Assembly: GCF_902459465.1 (NCBI RefSeq)
Contig: NC_047063.1
Span: forward strand, 13,391,343 to 13,455,342
Source: Asterias rubens
Lineage: Eukaryota; Echinodermata; Asteroidea; Forcipulatida; Asteriidae
Direction: 5' to 3'
Length of the DNA: 64,000 bases
The notes beneath the pieces are model-generated. The model made no database searches and was not told the origin of the DNA. It saw nothing but the letters and a program-made list of their open reading frames with translations. The stretch's first letter is position 1. Every line of letters starts with the position of its first letter. Below are positions 56,301 through 64,000 of this stretch, piece by piece. The position numbers and the translations under genes are program-made.

Positions 56301-59300
56301 ACCACTCATGGATCCGCTGGTGTCCAGAACGAAGACCACATTTTTACTAACTGGACGTAATCCAGCAGGGGAGAAGTGGTGCACGAAATAGCCGTTGACA
56401 ATCTGTTTAAAAATAGCACGGTAAAACAAAACAAACTTTTACGTAAAGTTCAATATTAATTTGTGTTAGATTGGGCCTAACTCTACAAGTTTTTTAAAGT
56501 TCTTTTGTTGTTGTTGTTTGTGCTGAACGTAACTGCGACTTTCAGATTAGCACAGGTTGAGTTGACCTAAGGAACAAAATTTGAAAAAGATAATAACTAT
56601 GATTTTTATTATTTTTTATTTCAATATTTTCAGAAACAAACCTCAATTTTGCCAGCATTTTCTCCATGGATGACGTCATATCTCACTATAAATTTACCCA
56701 GCACGCCATCGGATGCGAGGAGCTCTTGTTCCTCAGTGGTTGGGTGAAACTGCACGTGGACACGGTCACGTTGAAGTTGTTTCATCTCTGCCCATTGAGG
56801 GCGCACTATAACCTTCTCATAGTCTGTCGAGCTGGGCCGCTCCAAAAAGAAATCCATTTTACCTTCGTCGATGCCCTGAGGTTCTTCGATGTGAACGTTG
56901 ACAATGAGATGCTTTACAAGCTGAAACCAATAATAACAAGATTATTACCATGGAGCTCGATGATGCCTACTCGGTCCTAGCTCGCCCTGTTTGGAGCCCA
57001 GGCAACGGCCCTAACTTGGTGCAGGGATAGCCTCAAATCCCGCAGAGCACGGCAAAGTATGAAGTTACAGGTACGTTAATATGACTTTCTTGGGCATAAA
57101 ACAAGAGCGTTGCCTTTTTATTTTTTTTATTTTTACACGCTGCACACTTAACCTTACATTATTGAATGTACAGTGTAACTGTATAAATTCCAACTGTGTC
57201 ATGATGGTGAAATACAACCTAGTTGAAGTCGTCGAAAAAGGTTTAAAGGCAGAGTATACTTAAAGACCAGGATTCTCACTCGATGTATCCCAACACTTGC
57301 ATAAGATAACAAACTTGTGAAAATTTGCGCTCAATCGGTCATCAAGAAAGTAAAGAAAGGAAAAAAACAAGAAAGTTGTTGTGCATAGAATGTTAATAGG
57401 ATGTTTAAAAATCCTTTCTGTCGGCCTTGGAATATATGGTATCTTGGGATTTTACCTGGCGAGGTGAAATCGAAATGGCGTTTTCGAAATAGCCATTGTG
57501 GCGCTTTAGCAGCTCCTCGTAGGTCAGATTGAATGAAAGGGCGCCCTCGGCGGCAACGTTGATGGACACCGTAAAGTCATTCCTCTTTTCCGACCTATAC
57601 CAAAATAGCCAAATAATAATAATTCAGTCAATTAGTGACGTGTATAGTTTTGTGCCTACCCCAGAAGAAAGGTAATACATTATGTATACGCTCTCTATGC
57701 GGCGCCTTCTGGAAAAAAAGGAAAAAAAAAAAAAAAAAAAAAAAAAAAGGGAAACAGATAAAGGTGCTCCAAAGGGAAAGTCTAAAGACCGGGATGCTCT
57801 ACAAGAAAGTTTGTGTACAAAGTCTGAGGGGAAATCTTAAGTGCAGGCACAATGGAAAGAAACAAAATATGTCTCCACAGGGATGCATAATTTGAGAACA
57901 AGTGAGGAGGTATACACATTTAAACAATAGAGGACAATAGGGTTCACGGTTCACGGTTCAGGAAAGGTCCACAGTTGGAAAACGTGTCAAAACCAATAGG
58001 AGCCTTTGCAACAAAGTTAGAGTTTAAACACAAGAGGGACGAAGAGGTCCATGTGATTGCAGGCGTATACAATATTGTGTGTGTTTCTAAATGTATGACC
58101 AAGCTCTGTGGCAGACAGCTGAAATGTAGTATTAAAGTTAATGGAAACAATTCGCTACTTGTACTCACGTCTGTGACACATGCCCAGTTGTCTGTCCCTG
58201 TTGCTTGGCTTGCTCGTAAGCCGCCTTCGCCTTCTCTTTCTCGTCAACCCTGGAACGGTACACTTTCCCCTCTGTCTCACTGTTGGATGAAAGTGGAAGA
58301 CTGTTTATAACTTGGCCCATTATATATAATTATATCCAATATCTTTCTGGAACACACAAAAAATCACATGCGCATTTTTTATAATACATTTTCATCTCCT
58401 TGAATGTCCCTTTAAGTACTGAAGTTAGTTTCATGTCTTGAACTCACATCAGAAATCCCGAGATGAACGCCTCTTTAGGGAGCTCGATGTAAAAGTTGAC
58501 CTCTTGACCCTGACTCGCTGGGTTGGTCACGTGACATGTCACAACTGTCTTGGCGAAGCGGGCTGTTATGGTTGACGTCACGCGCAGACCCCTCAATCTC
58601 AGAGCAGTGTCGGTGTCGGTTGAGCTTTTACCATCAGTGCCTTTGCCAGCAGTTTCAACCTGATCAGAAAAAAACAACGTCAACACTTTTCTTGGAAAGG
58701 GCGAATTTTAAACAGTTCGTTTTAGTTGTTTGTAGTCATTTCTTAAGGTTTCATTTAGGTAACAACTGGTCTGGCCAAATTCACTATATTTTGTTGGTGG
58801 GCTAAAGATTCGAAATCTACAGTATAATTCTTAAAGACAGAGTATTTCGGTTTAGAACATTTCCGTTTAGGAATCGAATCTAGTGTTTTGATCCCATGTA
58901 AAAGTAGATACAGGAAGAATTGATCACTTTTTACTATGAAAACACAATCTAAGAAACTTTATTAACAGTAACGCTTGTCATGTTCATTATTGTAGGGCAT
59001 ACACACTGATTATTCTCACATAATCAAATAACTTTCGAAGTTTTTATTTTTTATTTTTTTTCCTTTAAAAGGCACTTCTTTATGACAGACACGTTTGGTA
59101 GTTGCCAATTCTATCAAGCCTGTGAGAAGTGGGTGATCAATTGGTTTTCGAAGTTGCAAGAAAATGACGAAAGAAGAACACCTTCGTTGTAAACTCCTTA
59201 GTGCGCTTTCAGGTAGAAATTAAAGGCTTCCGCTGGAGTCTTTTTAGTGACAAATTGGCCTTTTTCTAAAACAAAAACAACATTTCAACAGCTTTACATT

Positions 59301-60459
59301 GCCCGTTACAATGTATTTTTGTTTTGCTTACAATTATTTGGAATAATTTTTTATTATAAAAACTGTCCAGTGCCTCATCACGGACAGTTTTCACCATAGA
59401 GGTATAAAAGGACCCACCTTGTCCGCCTTGGGTGTTGGCCTCGTCCTGGTACCCATTGTGGTGTGTCTCTTGGTACCCAATGTGGTCCCCACCGTGCCCA
59501 GTGTGGTTGGGCTCATCGTGGGAATCAAACTGGGAGGCCTCCTCGTATCTCTTCTTTCACGCTAATAACAATTTCAAAGAATAAAAAATGCTGCAGAGTT
59601 TAAATGCAATTTTTATCTGTCATATTATTATTAAGCCCTTTTCAAAAACACGACTTCGGCTTTTGGATTCGGCTTCAAGCTCCATGTACGCGTCTGGAGC
59701 CCTGAATGCCAACGCAAATCAAGCGCGATTTTTTTTTTCAAAACAACCGCGGGGCCAGGCTAGCCAGAGCCGAATCCAAAGCAGAAGTCGTGGTTTCGAA
59801 AAGGGCCTTATTTTCACGTTTTTACTTAATGTTTACACACTTTCTGAGACAAGCTTTAAATGCCAACGTTTTGCGTTAAAAAAACACACCTAAAACTATA
59901 AACATTCAGAACTACAGTATATAATGAACACATCATGTGGATTTAATCTCTAAGCATTGAGGCACTCATGAAACAACAGAAGATCTATTTTTCAGTACAG
60001 AGGCACATCGAATAAAGCACCCCACGTGAATGGTCATTTTTAACTAGTCCTTTCATGTAAATCATGTTCTACTTTTGCAATATATTTCCAACCAAATCCA
60101 TGAAAAAAAAAAAACGCCTTTTATAGCCCAGAGCGTACAATCTGCACACAAAATGTCCCCTTACACTCCTATTTTTCCACCTAACAGATTCAATTGTTTA
60201 CACCCACAGAAGCTCCACATGGATGAGGCTCACGCTCCGGTTCAGAATGAGCTTCTTTCAACAAACATACTCAACATTTGTCCCTCTACGTTTTGGTCAA
60301 CAGTTCGAAAGTATTTACCGGGACAAACTCCTCCAATTCCTTCATGACCGCCAGGAACGACGGGCTGCCGAGGGCCGCAGGGGCTGCTGAGGACCCGGTG
60401 ATACTGTAGAGCAGCCCGGTGGCAATCACTGCCGTTAACAACGTCAGCATGGACGCCAT
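49840..60459 (-). CDS. Inter-alpha-trypsin inhibitor heavy chain-like protein (15 coding exons)
   Basis: Coding exons, 5' to 3' on the minus strand: 60459-60319, 59553-59332, 58659-58448, 58279-58169, 57594-57456, 56920-56642, 56402-56117, 55391-54811, 53958-53727, 53423-53334, 52714-52604, 51981-51859, 51159-50995, 50755-50390 and 50006-49840. All joins have GT..AG and matching phase, giving about 1,074 aa. ITIH proteins are secreted and bind hyaluronan. Order: signal peptide (residues 1-25, cut after TGSSA), VIT domain (about 140-275), VWA domain with MIDAS motif DTSGS at 395-399, [11 protein letters not shown] and [15 protein letters not shown] (about 680-725), a Pro/Thr-rich linker, then the ITIH C-terminal domain (YPFNG to CWYSGSKSA). 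Longer than vertebrate chains (about 900-950) through exon 2 and the linker. The end of exon 2 is uncertain. I cannot say which ITIH number it matches. Confidence 0.85.
51859..52714 (-). CDS. ITIH-like gene, basic and Thr-rich linker exons (11-12)
   Basis: Exon 52714-52604 gives [20 protein letters not shown] and [16 protein letters not shown], basic and Pro-rich. Exon 51981-51859 gives [20 protein letters not shown], a mucin-like Thr run with an internal 24-base repeat (GTTCCAACTACGCATACAAC twice). Such stretches are usually O-glycosylated. They sit between the VWA side and the C-terminal domain. Confidence 0.75.
53237..53310. repeat. (ATT)n microsatellite
   Basis: About 24 uninterrupted ATT/TTA triplets in intron 10 of the ITIH-like gene, just downstream of exon 10. 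The poly-Ile frame opposite is a shadow. Confidence 0.95.
54081..54457 (+). mobile_element. MITE family A, nearly complete copy
   Basis: The most complete copy here: starts GAAGGCGGTGGACACTATCG, ends CAATTACCAATAGTGTCCAC then TGACTTTAA. It contains the central hairpin TTCGAGACCTCAGATTTAGA and CGACGACCGATTGAGC. It lies in intron 8 of the ITIH-like gene, against gene orientation. Confidence 0.85.
54811..56402 (-). CDS. ITIH-like gene, VWA domain exons (7-8)
   Basis: Exons 56402-56117 and 55391-54811 (phase 1 join). [20 protein letters not shown] carries the MIDAS Asp-x-Ser-x-Ser metal site; [19 protein letters not shown] and [14 protein letters not shown] give the remaining Thr and Asp ligands. 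The core metal site is complete, so divalent-cation-dependent ligand binding is plausible. Confidence 0.85.
56642..58659 (-). CDS. ITIH-like gene, VIT domain exons (3-6)
   Basis: Exons 58659-58448, 58279-58169, 57594-57456 and 56920-56642. They encode [74 protein letters not shown] and [17 protein letters not shown]. This is the vault-protein/ITIH (VIT) domain, including its 'V.EK..A...Y..A...G' and 'F.L.YEELL.R..G.Y' blocks. Phases 0-2-2-0-0 agree across the joins. Confidence 0.85.
59631..59810. mobile_element. 180-bp hairpin MITE in ITIH intron 1
   Basis: Inverted arms: AAGCCCTTTTCAAAAACACG and ACTTCGGCTTTTGGATTCGG at the left, matched at the right by CCGAATCCAAAGCAGAAGTC and CGAAAAGGGCCTTA. 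The inverted match covers about 45 bp. TA flanks both ends. No coding. Confidence 0.8.
60319..60459 (-). CDS. ITIH-like gene, exon with start codon and signal peptide
   Basis: Encodes 47 residues: [20 protein letters not shown] is a typical hydrophobic signal sequence, followed by [10 protein letters not shown] and ELEEFVP. The start is chosen because it opens a signal peptide and ends at donor CCG|GTAAAT in phase 0. An acceptor (TTGCCAG) at 60479 places 19 bases of 5' untranslated sequence in the same exon. Confidence 0.75.
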
Positions 60460-60478
60460 GTTTCGTCTTGACCGGCAC

Positions 60479-62609
60479 CTGGCAATAACAAATCCCGTTG
60501 ACAGAAATTATTGGCTGTGGCTCCTCAGGTTTACAAAAATAACGGAAGTTGGACATCAGTGCAATTCGAGACAGGTTTTGGTAAGAATTTTATTCCACCT
60601 ATAATATGCAACTTTCTAATTGCAGAAAACAAAAAGGAAATGGCCCGTCACACTTAACGTTGTTGTAAAGTGTTTTTCTATGACACTGTTTTGAAAAGAA
60701 AACAAAAAGAAAACAGCTGATCAGCTGAAAAGTTCCATGCCTGTATACATACACCGTGGTCCAGTGGTAATAACTGCGTGACTTGGAATTACAGGAATTA
60801 CCAGATTGCGGGTTCGAACCCCCAATCACAGTACACAGTACACACGGTGTGCAAACACGTGCATTGTTTTTTCAGTAGACTTTCAAAAGTCTCCACACGT
60901 GTTATCTTTGCTGCACCAGCAAGCGCATTACACGCAAACATTATTGAGCCGTACCACTATAAACGAAGCAAGGAATGAGGCAAGTTTATACATCTGTCGC
61001 TGCTGCTGCATGCATGCGCGATGCCAGCTAGGAAGACAACAAGCCGTAAATTGGGCCAGCTGCTGGACGGCAATTTTTATTGTTTAGGTGCCGGTGTTTC
61101 ATGAACGACGTGTGAGGATCCGCGATAATAACAATTACAAAGGTAAACTTACATTGTCTGACTAGAGAAGAGGGATTAGAGAAATCCAAATGTATACATG
61201 TACCCCCAAAAACCTACCCCCCGAATTTTATAGCAAATTCACATCGAACTCGGAGACCACAATTTTTAAAGGAAAAAAAAACCGGAATTCCGGTTTAAAC
61301 CGGAAGATTCTCATGCCTGAACTAATGGTTTCATAACAATTATAATACGTATACCATAGCCAATGTTTGTATAATAATTATAAGAGAGATTGGCTGTTTG
61401 CCAGCTTGGAGTTTATACCCTGTGGAAGTTTGCCGAGTTCATTTGATGGGAAGTTCATCTAAACAAACATCCTGAAAAAATTGTCTATAGTGGCAAGGAA
61501 ATAGCAAAGTAAACTTGACCCCATTGTTTAAACCGAATGCAGAAATCCCCATATAAATGTTCACAAACATTATTCACTTAAACATGAACAAAATCTGATA
61601 AAATGCTGACACTTTAATCAAAGAGCATTTCCTTGCTCTGGTTTTATGGATACAAATTAGTTAGTTATCACATTTCTTGTATTACGACAACTGCTCGTGT
61701 TAATGTGATTATATTGGACTCAATTGTTTACTATTTTGGGGTTCTCTGTTTCTTTCCCAACATACATTCAACGTCATTTAATTACTTAAAATTAATTTCT
61801 TCATGGTGTTGTTTTGATTCATAAATCGGGCGCGTGGTCATAATCATATGACGAATAAATAGTTCGGTTGCTTTCACATGATTGATCCTCTAAGAATTCA
61901 TCATCTAAAATCCAAAACCAGGGGCTGATATTTTTTTACAAGCAGACACAATTGATATATTATCGTGATGGATGATCATTGAACATAACTCCATTAATGA
62001 ACTAGTATAGCAACAAAGAGTAGTCTTTGTTGTCTTTACTGGTTAACCGTTTGGAGGTTTAGCAAAATTTGTCACTAAATTTTGCTTAGAAGTGCCAAAA
62101 TAGTCGTAGGCAGCAGAGTGTTTAAGTTTTGTGTGATCAACTGGTAATTGGTAGTGGAAAACAGACACGTTTTCAGCATGTAAACATTTTTCGTTAGTGT
62201 TGGTTGTAACAAACGTTTTCTCGAATATGACTTGACTTCAAGAACAATATTTGACAGAAAAATGTGTGATTTTCAAGACCGGTAAGCCTTTTTTAAAGAC
62301 TAAAATTAAACAATGATGTTTAAAACTTCCGAATAAAGTATTCACCATACGAACTTACACATGAATTTTTGCACGGAGGCAACCCATGGTCATAGGAACA
62401 TTTTGGTAACACACGAGTCCCTTTTAAAACAACGTTTTAAGTGCATGAACATATCTCTTTGATGATTTCTGGACCTGTAAATTGCCTTTAATTGTGTGAC
62501 ATGGCCCTAGCAAAAAGAAAAAAGACAAAAAAAGACAACAAATAACAAGCATACAATTAAAACCACCCCAATACACCATTAGACGATCAATCCAATAAAT
62601 ATAACTTAC
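60479..62609. other. Proposed 5' intron of the ITIH-like gene
   Basis: Between the predicted 5' non-coding exon (donor at 62609) and the acceptor at 60479. No coding was seen. It contains a tRNA-like sequence at 60749. The ends are consensus (AAG|GTAAGTTA and TTGCCAG|G). Confidence 0.4.
60749..60832 (+). repeat. tRNA-like sequence (SINE head or tRNA pseudogene)
   Basis: TGGTCCAGTGGTAATAACTG resembles a pol III A box and GCGGGTTCGAACCCCC a B box with a T-arm stem, 45 bp apart. I could not fold a matching acceptor stem, so a functional tRNA is unlikely. Confidence 0.5.
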
Positions 62610-62743
62610 CTTTTTAATGCCGATGAGGTAGGAAGTAGATGCACGAACTCGTTGAGCAATGTGTACTATCGAAATAATAATCTTGACACAAAACTAGACC
62701 CTGTCTCTTTGCTCCTTCACTGAGTGCCCCAGATGACCAGAGT
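62610..62743 (-). other. Predicted 5' non-coding exon of the ITIH-like gene
   Basis: From the initiator at 62743 to the donor CATTAAAAAG|GTAAGTTAT. No long frame inside, as expected of a leader exon. It would splice to the acceptor at 60479, 19 bases before the start codon. Confidence 0.4.
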
Positions 62744-62776
62744 GACTTAAACCAGAGAAATAGTTTCCTTTATATA
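62743..62776 (-). promoter_or_regulatory. Predicted TATA-type core promoter of the ITIH-like gene
   Basis: The minus strand carries TATATAAAG at 62776-62768 and an initiator-like TCACTCT with its A at 62743, 33 bp downstream, the usual spacing. It faces the ITIH-like gene, and a strong donor follows at 62610. Start site and link to the gene are inferred. Confidence 0.5.
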
Positions 62777-63726
62777 ACCCTTCTCTCTTCCTTGTACCAC
62801 GTTTTCTTTTCCAAGTGGCGGCAAGGTGTCTGATCTTTCGATTGTGCCTGAAGAAAACAAAACAAAAAAACTGATCAACAGCCCACTCAATCACCGGATT
62901 TTCCTAGAAACTTCCGCATCAAGCGACCATTCGTCCGTGGTGCCACACTGTTGTGCCACCCCGTGTCAGTCAGCGTCTTCCCCCGTAGACTTTACTCGAG
63001 TCACTTCGCATCCTAAACGATCTTCTACTTGGTCAGTGTTGGCTGTAGGTGCCTTGAAAAAATACCACTCCATACACTTGGTAACCCTCTGCGCCTGCTG
63101 CATCGGTTTAACAGCAGCTGCTAGGTGAATTAGTGACCTACGCTCCTGCATAAGACGTGGTCTCCCGCCATTGTTTACTTCTGGATGTTGTTATTCTATA
63201 GCCGCTCGTGAAAATGATAACTTGGTGTCAGTTGATGTTTATCACAAATGAAATGTGTCTCTTGTAAACAGTTTTAGAAAAGAGGAATTTCAAACAATCG
63301 TTGTTCAAGGATACTGTGTTTATGAGTTTCAGATTGAACCCCCCCCAAAAAAAAAAACCCAAAATGCATGGAGGTTACAGTATGTGTGGAAATGATGCAA
63401 TATTTCCCAGAGCCAAGAATGTTGTCCTTGATTGAAGAGTTGGTGACGAATCTCTCCCAGTGTGTACTAGACTCCCTGTCTCATATGATTATTACCCCCA
63501 CCCCACCCCCGTAGCTTGACCCATTATATCCGTACAAAAGGGTAATTGAAAAACCCTTCGTACCAGTCATCATAACTTTCTTCCACTATGTGCTTTTTTT
63601 TAAAGAGCCTCCATCCCAAACTTCACTGGAACTTTAAATAAACTTTAAAACAATAATTATCCTGTGGCTAAGCTCTTTTTCCATATTTTTGTGATTGTGG
63701 ACGTATATTCTTCTGGGAAGGTACAT

Positions 63727-64000
63727 GTTTGGTAATTACTCAAAACAAATATTAACTTAAAAACTGACTCGGTAACAAGCATTGGAGAGCTGCTGATAGT
63801 CTATAACATTGTGAGAAACGGATCCCACTGAAGTAGCATAGATTTTGAAATAGAGGTAATTTCTCACTAAAATAATAAAAGACTTCTAGATAGAAGTCTT
63901 TTATTCCCATCTGAAAGCACACAAATTCGTCCAAAAAGGGTGTTTTTTCTTTCATCATTTTCTCCCAACTCCGATGACCAATTGAGCTCAAATTTTCACA
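63727..64000 (+). mobile_element. MITE family A, diverged copy cut by the right edge
   Basis: GGTAATTACTCAAAACAAAT, ACATTGTGAGAAACGGATCC, a central hairpin (AAAGACTTCTAGATAGAAGTC-type, differing from other copies) and CGATGACCAATTGAGCTCAA. The first 20 bases of the family terminus are missing at the left. Confidence 0.75.

Noticed and set aside
59195-59265. Possible extra ITIH exon ([15 protein letters not shown] on the minus strand)
   Set aside because: It has an acceptor-like sequence but no usable donor before a stop, and it adjoins MITE-like DNA.
60749-60832. Functional tRNA gene
   Set aside because: A and B boxes are present, but no matching acceptor stem could be paired; more likely a SINE head or pseudogene.

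Overview
This is eukaryotic, animal DNA. Genes are split by GT..AG introns, the gene-free stretches are AT-rich and packed with retrotransposons, small inverted-repeat elements and satellites, and the two recognisable host genes are animal families: an SLC16 monocarboxylate transporter and an inter-alpha-trypsin-inhibitor heavy chain (ITIH). The repeat families, especially short elements ending in TTAAAGG(C/A)... with TTAA target duplications, make me think of an echinoderm, perhaps a sea star. That is an inference from memory and I could not test it.

Layout. (1) 1-2.7 kb: the 5' half of an L1/Tx1-like LINE on the minus strand (ORF1, then the endonuclease part of ORF2), running off the left edge. 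(2) 3.6-32.2 kb: three tandem copies of an SLC16-like transporter gene on the plus strand. Copy 1 lacks its first exon, copy 2 is intact (4 coding exons, 449 aa), and copy 3 has a 1-base insertion in exon 2. The copies are separated and interrupted by mobile DNA: THAP-bearing TTAA elements, Penelope-like fragments, a decayed OTU-protease/PIN-like gene broken by two TA-flanked MITEs, a tandem pair of 415-bp MITEs, a CR1/L2-like LINE, and a full-length RTE-like LINE with an 11-bp target duplication. (3) 32.2-36.2 kb: non-coding DNA with composite MITEs, a 187-bp tandem duplication and an odd thrice-repeated palindromic motif. (4) 36.2-38.6 kb: a 2.4-kb minisatellite with a 26-bp unit. (5) 38.6-49.8 kb: essentially gene-free, with a SINE, MITE fragments and one doubtful first exon. 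(6) 49.8-62.75 kb: an ITIH-like gene on the minus strand, for which I trace 15 coding exons, a 5' non-coding exon and a TATA-type core promoter. (7) 62.8-64 kb: upstream DNA with another MITE cut by the right edge.

The genes do not form one pathway. The transporter cluster is a local gene-family expansion in which one copy is decaying. The ITIH gene should encode a secreted extracellular-matrix or plasma protein with VIT, VWA and ITIH C-terminal domains. Most of the rest records several waves of transposition.

Most interesting items: the OTU/PIN-like gene in which conceptual removal of two MITEs restores the frame at both sites; the THAP-carrying TTAA (Kolobok-like) elements; the 26-bp minisatellite; the frameshifted transporter copy; and the echinoderm-type ITIH with a Thr-rich linker and no recognisable DPHF chondroitin-attachment motif. 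All exon boundaries were read by eye and checked only for splice consensus and phase.
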